A stretch of 64,000 nucleotides of DNA from Faecalicatena contorta (GCF_021531975.1 NZ_JAFBIY010000002.1:62001-126000); one strand, 5' to 3'. Positions 35,664 to 44,951 are shown, numbered from the stretch's first letter. Notes: generated by a model from the sequence alone, not told the origin. Program-made: numbers and translations.

Positions 35664-36413
35664 CTAACCGAACCTCCCTGTAATATAATCCTCTGTCCGC
35701 TTGTCTGCCGGTATTGAGAATAATTTCTCTGTATCGTTGTACTCTACGACCTCTCCGAGAAGGAAAAATGCAGTATTGTCGGATACACGCACAGCCTGCT
35801 GCATATTATGTGTTACCATGACAATAGTATAATCTTTTTTCAATTCCATCGCAAGGTCTTCAATTTTTGATGTAGAAATCGGATCCAGCGCCGATGTCGG
35901 TTCGTCCATAAGAAGAACCTCCGGCTGCACCGCCAGCGCTCTCGCTATGCACAGCCTCTGTTGCTGTCCTCCGGACATCCCGAGTGCGCTTGTCTTCAGA
36001 CGATCCTTGCATTCATCCCAGATTGCCGCATCTCTCAAAGATTTTTCCACAATTTCATCCAGCTTCGCCTTCGAATGAATACCGTGTGTTCTTGGACCGA
36101 ATGCAATATTATCGTAAATACTCATCGGGAACGGATTTGGTTTCTGGAATACCATTCCTACACGTTTCCTGAGAAGATTCACATCTATATCCTTAAAAAT
36201 GTCTTTCCCATCAAGGAGAATGTCTCCTTCGATCCGGCAGCCTTCCACCAGATCATTCATACGGTTGATGGATTTCAACAGAGTAGATTTACCACATCCG
36301 GATGGCCCGATAAATGCCGTAATCTTATTTTCTTCAATTTCCAGATTCACATCTTTGAGTGCATGGAAATCGCTGTAATATAGATTCATATTTCTGATAC
36401 TTATTTTACTCAT
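35664..36413 (-). CDS. pstB: Phosphate ABC transporter ATP-binding protein PstB
   Basis: 249 residues. Walker [13 protein letters not shown]-loop [20 protein letters not shown] (typical of PstB), signature MSGGQQQRL, Walker [14 protein letters not shown] and the switch His in MVTHNMQQA. Energises phosphate import with PstA and PstC. Confidence 0.97.
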   Translation of the reverse strand: MSKISIRNMNLYYSDFHALKDVNLEIEENKITAFIGPSGCGKSTLLKSINRMNDLVEGCRIEGDILLDGKDIFKDIDVNLLRKRVGMVFQKPNPFPMSIYDNIAFGPRTHGIHSKAKLDEIVEKSLRDAAIWDECKDRLKTSALGMSGGQQQRLCIARALAVQPEVLLMDEPTSALDPISTSKIEDLAMELKKDYTIVMVTHNMQQAVRVSDNTAFFLLGEVVEYNDTEKLFSIPADKRTEDYITGRFG

Positions 36414-36432
36414 GTTTCTCCCTTTCTCTTCT

Positions 36433-37272
36433 CTAAGCTTTCGTCAGTCGTTTCGCTACGACCCCTGATAACGTATTGATACCTACGACCAGTACCAGAA
36501 GAACCACTGCCGTTGCATACGCCTGATCCATATACAGACCTTCACTTGCCAGATTGTACATATGCACGGCAAGTGTACGTCCGGAGCCCATAACATTAGA
36601 CGGAATCTGTGCGACCGTTCCTGCCGTATAGATCAGTGCCGCTGTCTCTCCGACAATTCTTCCGATTGCCAGGATAACACCTGCCAGAATACCCGGAATC
36701 GCAGATGGGAGCACGATACGGAACACGGTACGAAGTTTTCCGGCACCAAGACCGAAACTTCCTTCTCTATAAGAATCCGGCACAGCCTTTAATGCTTCTT
36801 CTGTGCTTCTCATAATAAGCGGAAGTACCATGATAGATAATGTAAATGCACCCGCGAGGATGGAAAATCCCCATCCACATGTGGTTACAAAGAACAGCAT
36901 ACCAAACAGGCCATACACAATGGAAGGAATTCCCTGCAGCGTTTCTGTCGTAAGACGGATAATCTCTACGAATTTATTTCCTCTCTTTGCATACTCTACC
37001 AGGAAGATAGCAGAGAAAATACCAAACGGAACTGCAATCAGAAGAGACAAAAGTGTCATAATGATCGTATTAATGAGCGCCGGCATAAGTGATGCATTTT
37101 CCGAACTATAGGTTAAGGAAAATAACGACGGCTTCAGATACGGTACGCCATGAATCAGAATATAGGCAATCAAAAAGATGAGCACCGTAAATGTAAGTAT
37201 TGCCGAAAGCATCACAAGAAGCATTACAATAAATGAACCCGGGGTCCTTTTATAAGTTTTCAGTTTATTCAT
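36433..37272 (-). CDS. pstA: Phosphate ABC transporter permease PstA
   Basis: 279 residues with six membrane helices and the permease coupling loop ([20 protein letters not shown]). IYGLFG-type motif [15 protein letters not shown] marks the PstA/PstC family. It overlaps the end of pstC by 8 bases. Confidence 0.95.
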   Translation of the reverse strand: MNKLKTYKRTPGSFIVMLLVMLSAILTFTVLIFLIAYILIHGVPYLKPSLFSLTYSSENASLMPALINTIIMTLLSLLIAVPFGIFSAIFLVEYAKRGNKFVEIIRLTTETLQGIPSIVYGLFGMLFFVTTCGWGFSILAGAFTLSIMVLPLIMRSTEEALKAVPDSYREGSFGLGAGKLRTVFRIVLPSAIPGILAGVILAIGRIVGETAALIYTAGTVAQIPSNVMGSGRTLAVHMYNLASEGLYMDQAYATAVVLLVLVVGINTLSGVVAKRLTKA

Positions 37273-38158
37273 GGTCCGTCCTCCTGTTCAATAATGCTAC
37301 GCAGAAGTTTATGATCAAAATAAATACGAAAAGTACAACTCCTGTTGCGATCAGCGCTTCCCTGTGAAGTCCGGCAGCATATCCCATCTCAATTACAATA
37401 TTCGCTGTCAGTGTACGAACTCCTTTGAAGAGACCTGCCGGCATTCTTGCCTGATTTCCCGCTACCATGATGACCGCCATCGTCTCACCGATCGCACGTC
37501 CTACACCGAGCACGATCGCAGCAACCACGCCAGACTTTGCGGCTGGAAGTACAACTCGGAAAATGGATCTCTCATGGGTGGCGCCAAGCGCTACCGCGCC
37601 TTCATAGTACTGCGCAGGTACAGCCCGAAGAGAGGACTCGGTAAGTCCGATCACTGTCGGCAGAATCATCATGCCAAGAAGCAGAGATGCTGTCAGAATA
37701 CTGCTTCCGTTACCGCCGCTTCTTAAGACACCTGCATTCTTAAGGGCACGCCCCATCTCCCGGATGACCGGAACAAGAACGACCAGACCGAAGAAACCAT
37801 AGACTACAGACGGAATACCTGCCAGAAGCTCCGTCGCTGTCTTCAGCGGTTTATAAATGTGTTTCGGACAGTAAAATGCCATAAATACAGCTGTCAGAAT
37901 ACCGATCGGCACACCGAACAGAATTGATCCTGCTGTTACATATAAACTTCCCACTATCATAGGAAGGATTCCAAATATTTCGTTTTTCGGCTTCCACAAC
38001 TCGTCGCTTAGAAATTTTCCAAATCCGATTTCCTTCATGGCAGGGATACCATTTGCAAACAGAAACACACAAATGAGAGCTACCGCCAGCACCGAAGCGC
38101 AGGCGGCAATGAAGAACACTCCCTGCATGAATTTTTCAGTCCATGCTTTTGATTTCAT
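37265..38158 (-). CDS. pstC: Phosphate ABC transporter permease PstC
   Basis: 297 residues with six membrane helices, the family motif LLAGIPSVVYGFFGLVVLVP and coupling loop EGAVALGATHERSIFRVVLP. It starts one base after the pstS stop and overlaps pstA, so the permease subunits are tightly coupled. Confidence 0.95.
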   Translation of the reverse strand: MKSKAWTEKFMQGVFFIAACASVLAVALICVFLFANGIPAMKEIGFGKFLSDELWKPKNEIFGILPMIVGSLYVTAGSILFGVPIGILTAVFMAFYCPKHIYKPLKTATELLAGIPSVVYGFFGLVVLVPVIREMGRALKNAGVLRSGGNGSSILTASLLLGMMILPTVIGLTESSLRAVPAQYYEGAVALGATHERSIFRVVLPAAKSGVVAAIVLGVGRAIGETMAVIMVAGNQARMPAGLFKGVRTLTANIVIEMGYAAGLHREALIATGVVLFVFILIINFCVALLNRRTDHE

Positions 38159-38159
38159 A

Positions 38160-39080
38160 CTATTTTACTACCTCATCCCATGTCAGAGCTTCACCTGTGT
38201 AGATTGCTTTTACCTGTTCACTTGTAAGCTCATCTGTTGTATTATTCTTGTTTACGATAACTGCGATACCATCTGTTGCGATTACCTGACCTACAAGTCC
38301 CTGTGATGTTTCTTCATCTTTCAGTTCACGAGATGCCATTCCGATATCATAGCTTCCGTCGATTGTAGAAGTCATACCTGTTGTAGAATCTGTCGTCTGA
38401 AGTTCGATTTCTGCATTTGCATTTACAGCCTTGTAAGCTTCAATCAGTTTTTCCATTACTGGTGATACAGAAGAAGAACCACCAACAACTGCCTTACCTG
38501 ATGGATTTGTTCCCTCAAAAGGCTTTACATCATCCAGGGCGATATATCCATTTTCTGCTACAACTTTCTGTCCTTCTTCACTCATAATGAAGTTAATGAA
38601 ATCTTTTGCAACTTCGTTATCAAGGCCTTCCTTAGTTGCGATATTAAACGGTCTGGAAACTTTATAATCACCGCTCTTGATGTTTTCTGCTGTAGCCTCT
38701 GCACCGTCAATCTTAAGAGCTTTTACACTGTCATCCAGAGAACCAAGAGATACATAACCAATCGCATAATCATCACCTGCAACAGTTGTCATCATAACAG
38801 ATGTACTGTTTGTGATCTGTGCTTCCTCTGTTGTATAGTCAACCTTTTCACCGTTCTCATCTTTCTCCTCGATACCAAACAGCTCGATGAAAGCACCTCT
38901 TGTACCAGAACCATCCTCACGGGATACAATTGTAATATCCATGGAAGAATCCCACTCTGATGCTGCTTCTGTCTGTGTGTCCTCGCCTTCTGCTGTAGAA
39001 TCAGACTTTCCACATCCTGCAGCAAGACCTGCTACCATACCTACGATTGCCAGAACTGCAATAAACTTTTTCAATTTCAT
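38160..39080 (-). CDS. pstS: Phosphate-binding lipoprotein PstS, circularly permuted
   Basis: Signal peptide with lipobox ending LAAGC (Cys23), so it is anchored outside the membrane. The domain order is inverted relative to ordinary PstS: residues 48-180 (ITIVSREDGSGTRGAF ... IGYVSLGSL ... FINFIMSEEGQ) correspond to the usual C-terminal half, and residues 198-306 (VVGGSSSVSPVMEKL ... SRELKDEE ... IYTGEALTWDEVVK) to the usual N-terminal half. The phosphate-binding loops of both halves are kept, so it should bind phosphate. First gene of the pst operon. Confidence 0.92.
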   Translation of the reverse strand: MKLKKFIAVLAIVGMVAGLAAGCGKSDSTAEGEDTQTEAASEWDSSMDITIVSREDGSGTRGAFIELFGIEEKDENGEKVDYTTEEAQITNSTSVMMTTVAGDDYAIGYVSLGSLDDSVKALKIDGAEATAENIKSGDYKVSRPFNIATKEGLDNEVAKDFINFIMSEEGQKVVAENGYIALDDVKPFEGTNPSGKAVVGGSSSVSPVMEKLIEAYKAVNANAEIELQTTDSTTGMTSTIDGSYDIGMASRELKDEETSQGLVGQVIATDGIAVIVNKNNTTDELTSEQVKAIYTGEALTWDEVVK

Positions 39081-39144
39081 TTTCTTACTCTCCTTTTAAT
39101 TGATTCATATTTATTATCTTCTTCACAAGTCATATCATACGTGC

Positions 39145-39178
39145 GGAATGTAAAATCCAAAATCGCAGGAATGTTAAA
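39145..39178 (-). promoter_or_regulatory. Candidate Pho box upstream of pstS
   Basis: On the minus strand TTTAACATTCC (39178-39168) and TTTTACATTCC (39155-39145) are direct repeats 23 bases apart, about two helical turns, 65-100 bases upstream of pstS. TT(A/T)ACA repeats are the type of site bound by PhoP/PhoB in Firmicutes. The -10 is not clear (TATGAT near 39140-39135 is possible). Confidence 0.55.
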
Positions 39179-39186
39179 TATACGTA

Positions 39187-39259
39187 AATTTGGGACGTAG
39201 ACTTTTTGAAAAAGTCTACGTCCCAAATTGCAAAATGTGGTGTACCCAAATGACAAATC
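39187..39259. repeat. Dispersed repeat element, copy C (palindrome 39187-39229 with conserved flank)
   Basis: AATTTGGGACGTAGACTTTTT and its complement form a near-perfect 21-bp stem around a single G. To its right, GCAAAATGTGGTGTACCC is the reverse complement of the flank of copy B, so this copy is inverted relative to copies B and D. It sits in the divergent pstS/lysR promoter region, upstream of the Pho box. Confidence 0.85.
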
Positions 39260-39261
39260 TC

Positions 39262-39291
39262 TTGTAAAAATATTTTATCAAATGCTATACT
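39262..39291 (+). promoter_or_regulatory. Promoter of the LysR regulator gene
   Basis: TTGTAA (39262-39267), 18 bases, TATACT (39286-39291), 33 bases before the ATG that follows AGGAGGAGC. Confidence 0.6.
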
Positions 39292-39323
39292 AAATATACA
39301 CTATTCAACTACAGGAGGAGCTT

Positions 39324-40193
39324 ATGGACCTGAAGAAACTAGACGTATTTCTTACCGTATCGGATCTCGGTAATTTTACAAAAGCCGGCGAAAAGCTTGG
39401 CTATACACAATCTGGCATCACGCAGATGATGAAATCATTGGAGCAGGAAGTTGGAGTCCCGCTTTTTGTCAAACGTCATCGCGGCGTTACGCTTACAGAG
39501 GAAGGTGTTTCTCTTTTGCCTGCCATCCGTAATCTTCTCTCGGCCAATGAGAATCTGAATCAGGAGATTTCTTTTTTAAAGGGTGCGAAAAAGGGAACGA
39601 TTAAGATCGGTGCCTATACAAGCTGTACGATCCACTGGCTGCCGGAGATTATTAATAAGTTTCAGAAGGAATATCCGGGAATTGTCTTTGAGATTATTGA
39701 GGGAAATGAAAGTGAACTTGCCGAATGGGTAAGTGACCACAAGGTTGATATCGGATTTACCAGCTATCATGACCATGAATCATATCAGTTCATTCCGGTT
39801 TATGATGACCCGATGCTGGCTGTCTTTCCAAAGGATCACCCATGGAATCAGTATGAAGAAATTCCGCTGGAATGGTATGAAGGGGTACCGTTTGTTGTAT
39901 CAGAATATACATATATCAATGATGTGCACCGGATCTTGAAGAGTCACAAAGTGAAACCAGACATTAAATATACGATGAGCAACGACTTTTCCATTTTATC
40001 TATGGTAGAGCATAACCTTGGTATCAGTATCCTCCCACGCCTGATCTTGCGCGGAAAATCTGGGAACTTCACCGCAAGACCGCTCATTCCGCGTGCGTAT
40101 CGAAGACTCGGTATGGCAATTTCTTCTTTTGAGGAGTTATCTCCTGCCATGAAAATCTTCATAAAATATGCCCGCAACTATTTACTTGATTAA
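39324..40193 (+). CDS. LysR-family transcriptional regulator
   Basis: 289 residues. The helix-turn-helix is at the N terminus (MDLKKLDVFLTVSDLGNFTK, KLGYTQSGITQMMKSLEQEV) and the effector-binding periplasmic-protein fold follows (TIKIGAYTSCTIHWLPEIIN). It is divergent from the pst operon, but its effector and targets are unknown; close relatives often control an adjacent divergent gene, which here would be pstS. Confidence 0.9.
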   Translation: MDLKKLDVFLTVSDLGNFTKAGEKLGYTQSGITQMMKSLEQEVGVPLFVKRHRGVTLTEEGVSLLPAIRNLLSANENLNQEISFLKGAKKGTIKIGAYTSCTIHWLPEIINKFQKEYPGIVFEIIEGNESELAEWVSDHKVDIGFTSYHDHESYQFIPVYDDPMLAVFPKDHPWNQYEEIPLEWYEGVPFVVSEYTYINDVHRILKSHKVKPDIKYTMSNDFSILSMVEHNLGISILPRLILRGKSGNFTARPLIPRAYRRLGMAISSFEELSPAMKIFIKYARNYLLD

Positions 40194-40217
40194 AATTTTT
40201 TACGGCTTTTTATAAAA

Positions 40218-40254
40218 ATAACAACCGCAGATCATTATAATCTGCGGTTGTTAT
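40218..40254. terminator. Terminator between the LysR gene and the small peptide gene
   Basis: A perfect 15-bp stem (ATAACAACCGCAGAT, 40218-40232, with 40240-40254) with a 7-base loop. It can end transcription from the plus-strand LysR gene and from the minus-strand unit coming from the right; T runs on both sides are short. Confidence 0.7.
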
Positions 40255-40270
40255 ATATATGTTGTTATGA

Positions 40271-40351
40271 TTAGTTAGTATGCTTTTCACTATTGTAAAT
40301 ATTTACCATTCCATATGCTGCAACTGCCGCAATGATAGCCCATCCGATCAT
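40271..40351 (-). CDS. 26-residue small membrane peptide
   Basis: Starting at 40351 behind a perfect AGGAGGTG site, the frame encodes MIGWAIIAAVAAYGMVNIYN followed by SEKHTN: one short hydrophobic helix and a polar tail. A good promoter (TTCACA-17-TATACT) lies 45 bases upstream and a terminator follows. The length and helix resemble small membrane regulators or type I toxin peptides, but no antisense antitoxin was identified. Too short for standard gene finders. Confidence 0.65.
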   Translation of the reverse strand: MIGWAIIAAVAAYGMVNIYNSEKHTN

Positions 40352-40394
40352 ATCGACACCTCCTGCTCTCTCAATTCCTCTTCTTTGTATCTTT

Positions 40395-40423
40395 AGTATA
40401 CAACGACTTTTTCCATTTGTGAA
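40395..40423 (-). promoter_or_regulatory. Promoter of the 26-residue peptide, twin of the yitT promoter
   Basis: TTCACA (40423-40418), 17 bases, TATACT (40400-40395) on the minus strand. The 13 bases TCATTTCACAAAT around the -35 are identical in the promoter at 41446-41418. Confidence 0.7.
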
Positions 40424-40498
40424 ATGAGGGTTTTTTATCTTGTCATTACACTTTCTAATGGCAGAATATCGGTCAGAAATCAACCGGATTTTATTCAT

Positions 40499-41386
40499 TT
40501 ACAATCGTTTTTCAAAATTACCATCCACAGAACATCCTTCTGTAAATATCATAAATGCATTCGGATCTATGCTGTGTACAATTTTCTTGATCTGTGCCAC
40601 TTCATACTTGGATATCATAACGAACAAAATGTAAGAAGTCTTGTTCGTATATGCACCCTCTCCGTCCCAATTTGTAACACCGCGTCCTGTTTCCTCCATG
40701 ATTGCTTTGGAGATACCCGTCTTCTTTGTAAATATCATAACACTTGTGTTGATATTCTGAATATGTACACGATCGACTGCGATTGAACAAACCGTAGAGA
40801 ATATAAGAGAATATATCACGATTTCAAGATCAAACAGCATTATACAAATACCATATATAAAAATATTTATTACAATCGTCACTTTACCTACACTGAAGTT
40901 TGGATATTTCTTAGAGAGACAAAGCCCGATAATATCCTGTCCTCCTGCAGATGCCCGTCCTCTCAATATCATTCCACATCCGATACCACAGACAATACCT
41001 CCTATAATACAGGAAGTAAGATAATCTTCTACAAGTGGCACTGCAGGAATCGGGATCACAACAAGGACCGCACTCATAAGTCCCGTCTGTAATAATGTTT
41101 TTACTGCAAATTCTTTTCCTAATACCCGGTATCCCATATAGAAAAGCGGTACATTCAAAAGGAAATAAATAATACCTGTCAAATTAACAGTCGCCGGTAT
41201 CGGAATATGTAAGCCACTGGTAAGAAAAAGCCCACTGAGCTGTGCAATACCCATAAATCCACCGCTATATAATCCCATCGGCACGATCAGCAGATTAAAT
41301 CCGGCACAATATATGAAATTTCCAATAACAGAATATATAATCTGTACAACTGCTTCTTTCTTTTTTGCATCACTCAAATACTTCAT
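40499..41386 (-). CDS. YitT-family membrane protein
   Basis: 295 residues. An N-terminal YitT membrane domain of five to six helices (GNFIYCAGFNLLIVPMGLYS, GGQDIIGLCLSKKYP) is followed by a soluble DUF2179 domain (SVMIFTKKTGISKAIMEETG, ISKYEVAQIKKIVHSIDPNA). Function unknown; several YitT proteins are linked to metal or stress responses. ATG 41386 follows AAGGAGTGTAAC; the longer open frame upstream covers the promoter and is not coding. Confidence 0.88.
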   Translation of the reverse strand: MKYLSDAKKKEAVVQIIYSVIGNFIYCAGFNLLIVPMGLYSGGFMGIAQLSGLFLTSGLHIPIPATVNLTGIIYFLLNVPLFYMGYRVLGKEFAVKTLLQTGLMSAVLVVIPIPAVPLVEDYLTSCIIGGIVCGIGCGMILRGRASAGGQDIIGLCLSKKYPNFSVGKVTIVINIFIYGICIMLFDLEIVIYSLIFSTVCSIAVDRVHIQNINTSVMIFTKKTGISKAIMEETGRGVTNWDGEGAYTNKTSYILFVMISKYEVAQIKKIVHSIDPNAFMIFTEGCSVDGNFEKRL

Positions 41387-41417
41387 GTTACACTCCTTAT
41401 TTTTTTCACTAGTAGAC

Positions 41418-41446
41418 AGTATACCGTAGATATTTTTATTTGTGAA
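41418..41446 (-). promoter_or_regulatory. yitT promoter
   Basis: TTCACA (41446-41441), 17 bases, TATACT (41423-41418) on the minus strand, with the same TCATTTCACAAAT block as the small-peptide promoter. Confidence 0.7.
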
Positions 41447-41552
41447 ATGACGCTTTTTTATCCTGACATAACGTTTTGTAATATGAAATGGATATAAAAA
41501 CAGAGGTGCCAGATTCACTCTGCTACCTCTGTCTGATTTTCCATACATATTT

Positions 41553-42359
41553 CTATAATACTTTTGACAAAAATTCTTTCAGACGGTCATCCTTCGGATT
41601 GCCAAAGAATTCCTCCGGAGCTTCCTCTTCTTTGATCTGGCCTTCATCCATGAATACAACACGGTTTGCCACTTCTTTTGCAAATCCCATCTCGTGTGTT
41701 ACCACTACCATGGTCATACCATCATGAGCAAGCTCTCGCATAAGCTCAAGAACTTCTCCAACCATCTCCGGGTCAAGCGCAGAAGTCGGCTCATCGAAAA
41801 GGATCACATCCGGATCCATCGCAAGTGCACGGATAATCGCAATACGCTGCTTCTGACCTCCAGATAAGGTAGATGGATAAACGTCCGCCTTGTCCTCAAG
41901 CCCGATTCTCCTGAGAAGAGACATTGCCTTCTCCTTCTCCTCTGCCTTGATCTGTTCCTTTGTTTTAAGAGCAGCAGAAGTTTCCTGCTTATCTCCCTTT
42001 CCGAACAGTTTTTTGCGTTTTTCCTTCTTCATATCCTGACATTTTAAATGTACAGGTGCAAGCATGATGTTCTCAAGCACCGTCTTATTATTAAACAAGT
42101 TAAAATGCTGAAATACCATTCCCATATGGCGACGATGTACATTAATATCCACGCTCATATCCGCAATATCAACACCATTAAAGATAATACTTCCGCCACT
42201 CGGATCTTCCATACAGTTCAGGCATCTGAGGAATGTACTCTTTCCAGAACCTGACGGTCCGATAACTGCCACGATATCCCCTTTATTGATGGTAATATCA
42301 ATGCCTTTGAGAACTTCTACATCGCCGAAGCTTTTTTTCAGATTAATTACGTCTATCAC
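41553..42359 (-). CDS. Polar amino acid ABC transporter ATP-binding protein
   Basis: 268 residues. Walker [10 protein letters not shown] (34-42), Q-loop FQHFNLFNN, signature LSGGQKQR (165-172), Walker B VILFDE (185-190), switch His in VVTHEMGFA. It belongs to the GlnQ/HisP class. A lysine-rich insertion at about residues 108-143 ([15 protein letters not shown]...KAEEKEKA) makes it longer than the usual 240 residues. It overlaps the end of the permease gene by 17 bases. Confidence 0.93.
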   Translation of the reverse strand: MIDVINLKKSFGDVEVLKGIDITINKGDIVAVIGPSGSGKSTFLRCLNCMEDPSGGSIIFNGVDIADMSVDINVHRRHMGMVFQHFNLFNNKTVLENIMLAPVHLKCQDMKKEKRKKLFGKGDKQETSAALKTKEQIKAEEKEKAMSLLRRIGLEDKADVYPSTLSGGQKQRIAIIRALAMDPDVILFDEPTSALDPEMVGEVLELMRELAHDGMTMVVVTHEMGFAKEVANRVVFMDEGQIKEEEAPEEFFGNPKDDRLKEFLSKVL

Positions 42360-43053
42360 TCTTCTTCAGGCTCCTTTCCATCAATTTTACAAACAGGGAA
42401 ATCACCAGTACGAGCACGATATAAATGAGCGCCATTACCAGGTATGGAACCATGAACTCATAACTGTTGCTTCCGATATAGTTGAATGCAACATACAGAT
42501 CTGCTGCTCCTACAAAGCTGACAACGGATGTTTCTTTAATCAATGTGATAAATTCATTTCCCAGTGTAGGAAGAATATTTTTCACTGCCTGCGGAATAAC
42601 GATCTTCATCATACTGGTTCCAAAGCTCAGTCCGACTGCACGACCTGCTTCCATCTGCCCCGGATCAACGGACTGGATTCCGCTTCGCATGATCTCAGAG
42701 ATATAGGCTCCACTGTTAAGACCAAATACAGTCATGGCAACCTGCACTCCAGTGATCTTCCAGCCAATGATCGGCAGAAGAACATAATAGAATACCAGCA
42801 GCTGGACAACGATCGGAGTTCCACGGAACATGGCAACATAAAAGCTGCACACAGCATTCAGTACTCTCGGCAGACGCTTATACTTTGGAAGAACACGCAC
42901 AGTTGCAATGATCGTTCCGATGATGATACCGATGATCAGACCTGACACGGCAATCAGAAGTGTATTCTGCAGACCTTCCAGAACCTTTGCATAACCATTC
43001 TGCTCAATAAAAATCTCTATAAACTTGTTTACTTTTTGCTCAAAATTACCCAT
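42343..43053 (-). CDS. Polar amino acid ABC transporter permease
   Basis: 236 residues, a single-type permease of the GlnP/HisMQ class with about five helices. Motifs: [40 protein letters not shown] and the coupling loop [20 protein letters not shown]. It lies between the binding protein and the ATPase genes. Confidence 0.94.
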   Translation of the reverse strand: MGNFEQKVNKFIEIFIEQNGYAKVLEGLQNTLLIAVSGLIIGIIIGTIIATVRVLPKYKRLPRVLNAVCSFYVAMFRGTPIVVQLLVFYYVLLPIIGWKITGVQVAMTVFGLNSGAYISEIMRSGIQSVDPGQMEAGRAVGLSFGTSMMKIVIPQAVKNILPTLGNEFITLIKETSVVSFVGAADLYVAFNYIGSNSYEFMVPYLVMALIYIVLVLVISLFVKLMERSLKKSDRRN

Positions 43054-43084
43054 TACTTACCTTTTCTCTATCAAATATTCCTGC

Positions 43085-43963
43085 TTACTGCATTTCGTTG
43101 ATAGCTTCTGTAATTGCAGCTGCCGGTGCAGCATCGATAATTACATATTTGATATTGCTGTTCAGCATATCCTGTACTGCCAGAGATCCACTCTTATATG
43201 TAACACATTTTGCTGGAAGTCCATCAAATCCCCAGTCAGCGTCACCCTCTACATAATACTGTCCTGTTGTTCCAGCCTGAACACCGATAGAATCAGCATC
43301 TGTTAATTTTCCAAGAAGCTCTGCAACTGCATCTGCGTCCTTGCAGTCATCAAAAGTTGTATCTGTGCTTGGAACGATCAGTTTCTGTGAAGCTTCATAG
43401 TAAGAATCTGTAAATGTTACATATTCTTCTCTCTCTTCGTTGATTGTAAGACCTGCCATAGCGATATCACATTTCTGCTGGCTTACAGACAGACATACAG
43501 CGTCAAAATCCATATTCTGAATAACAAGCTCTTTACCAAGCTTATCAGCAAGTAATTTTGCGATTTCCATATCAATTCCATAGTAGCTGTCACCCTTTGT
43601 ATACTCAAATGGCTCAAATGCTGCATTCGTAGCAACAACAAGCTGATCTTTAGAATCATCTAATTCAGCAGACTCAACAGCCTCAGGCTCGCCGTCTCCA
43701 AAGTATTTATCACAGATTTCTTCTAATGTTCCATCCTCTTTAATCTGTGCAACAAATGCATTTACCTCATCCAGAAGCTCCGGCTGTGTCTTATCAACAC
43801 CAAACGCATACTGTTCACTTGTCAGATCAACATCAATTACTTTTGCAGTAACCGGACCGTCTGTTTCTCCTCCTTCACTGGATTCCTCTTTGCTTCCGCA
43901 TGCTGCTAATGAAAAAACACATGCAGCTACTAAAACTACGCTTAATAATTTTTTGAATTTCAT
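43085..43963 (-). CDS. Amino-acid-binding lipoprotein, circularly permuted SBP family 3
   Basis: Lipoprotein signal with Cys22 in SLAACGS. In ordinary family 3 binding proteins the chain runs from LVVATNAAFEPFEY to the closing segment with YAFGVDK...L..I..DGT...I..KYF. Here that closing segment (IDVDLTSEQYAFGVDKTQPE ... GTLEEICDKYFGDG, residues 43-92) comes first, and DQLVVATNAAFEPFEYTKGD starts only at residue 106; the chain ends in VIIDAAPAAAITEAINEMQ. The ligand motifs (FDAV, DIAMAGLTINEEREE, GTTGQYYV) are intact. First gene of the operon. Confidence 0.92.
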   Translation of the reverse strand: MKFKKLLSVVLVAACVFSLAACGSKEESSEGGETDGPVTAKVIDVDLTSEQYAFGVDKTQPELLDEVNAFVAQIKEDGTLEEICDKYFGDGEPEAVESAELDDSKDQLVVATNAAFEPFEYTKGDSYYGIDMEIAKLLADKLGKELVIQNMDFDAVCLSVSQQKCDIAMAGLTINEEREEYVTFTDSYYEASQKLIVPSTDTTFDDCKDADAVAELLGKLTDADSIGVQAGTTGQYYVEGDADWGFDGLPAKCVTYKSGSLAVQDMLNSNIKYVIIDAAPAAAITEAINEMQ

Positions 43964-44055
43964 AACTTATTCCCTCCATTTATATACTTTTATTAATTTT
44001 TATGTATAAAAATACAAGCTAGTACATATTCTATCACATTTCACGCAAAAAACAA

Positions 44056-44090
44056 GTGGCTTTTTCCACATTTTTCGTCGAAAAAGCCAC
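44056..44090 (-). terminator. Terminator of uppP
   Basis: GTGGCTTTTTC (44056-44066) pairs perfectly with GAAAAAGCCAC (44080-44090), and the minus strand continues TTGTTTTTTG. It lies 15 bases after the uppP stop. Confidence 0.85.
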
Positions 44091-44105
44091 GAATAAATAT
44101 GCATT

Positions 44106-44933
44106 TTATGCAAACAACATCTTAATCAATGTCACGATAACAATCAGACCGCCCAGAACAATACGGTAATAACCAAATACTTTGAAATCATGCTTCTTAA
44201 TATAGCCCATCAGGAACTTGATCGCCACAACAGATAATCCGAAAGATACAACACATCCAAGCATAAGGAGTCCAAACTCTGCACCTGTAAAATGGAATCC
44301 GAACTTGATAAGCTTAAGAAGACTTGCGCCGAACATTGCCGGTATTGCAAGGAAAAATGTAAACTCTGCTGCTACCTCTCGCGAAACCCCGATAATCAAT
44401 GCACCAATGATCGTTGCACCGGAGCGGGATGTTCCAGGAATCAGTGCGAGCATCTGGAAAAATCCGATCCAGAGAAGCATAGTGACGGAAAGCTCTGATA
44501 TACGATTTACTGACGGACGGCGACCTGCATTGCGATTCTCGATTACAATAAATAAAACACCGTATACAATCAGCATAATTGCAACAGGGAGAGGCTTGTA
44601 AAACAGTTTATCCAGAATATCATCAAACAAAAGACCAACAACTGCTGCCGGGATGGAAGCGATCACGACCTTGATCCACATCTGCCATGTAAGCATCTTC
44701 TGTTTTCTTGACTTCCTTGGTGAAAATGGATTCAGCTTATGAAAATACAGTACAACGACCGCCATGATCGCACCCAGCTGAATGACTACATTAAACATCT
44801 CCATAAAGGAATCGCTCATACTCGGCGCAAGCAGATCCCCTACCAGAATAAGATGTCCGGTACTGCTGACCGGAAGCCACTCCGTAATTCCTTCTACGAT
44901 TCCAAGAATGATTACCTTTAATACATCTAACAT
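44106..44933 (-). CDS. uppP: Undecaprenyl-diphosphatase UppP (BacA)
   Basis: Recycles the lipid carrier for peptidoglycan by dephosphorylating undecaprenyl diphosphate; gives bacitracin resistance. 275 residues, about eight helices. The two catalytic motifs are visible: EGITEWLPVSSTGHLIL near the start and PGTSRSGATIIGALIIG in the middle. Single gene with its own terminator. Confidence 0.95.
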   Translation of the reverse strand: MLDVLKVIILGIVEGITEWLPVSSTGHLILVGDLLAPSMSDSFMEMFNVVIQLGAIMAVVVLYFHKLNPFSPRKSRKQKMLTWQMWIKVVIASIPAAVVGLLFDDILDKLFYKPLPVAIMLIVYGVLFIVIENRNAGRRPSVNRISELSVTMLLWIGFFQMLALIPGTSRSGATIIGALIIGVSREVAAEFTFFLAIPAMFGASLLKLIKFGFHFTGAEFGLLMLGCVVSFGLSVVAIKFLMGYIKKHDFKVFGYYRIVLGGLIVIVTLIKMLFA

Positions 44934-44951
44934 TTTTTTCTTCTCCTTCTT

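Noticed and set aside
39145-39155. GGAATGTAAAA in the pstS promoter region, identical to the CRISPR handle for ten bases
   Set aside because: It is part of a TTTTACATTCC direct repeat pair typical of a Pho box; no pseudo-spacer match to a nearby promoter was found.
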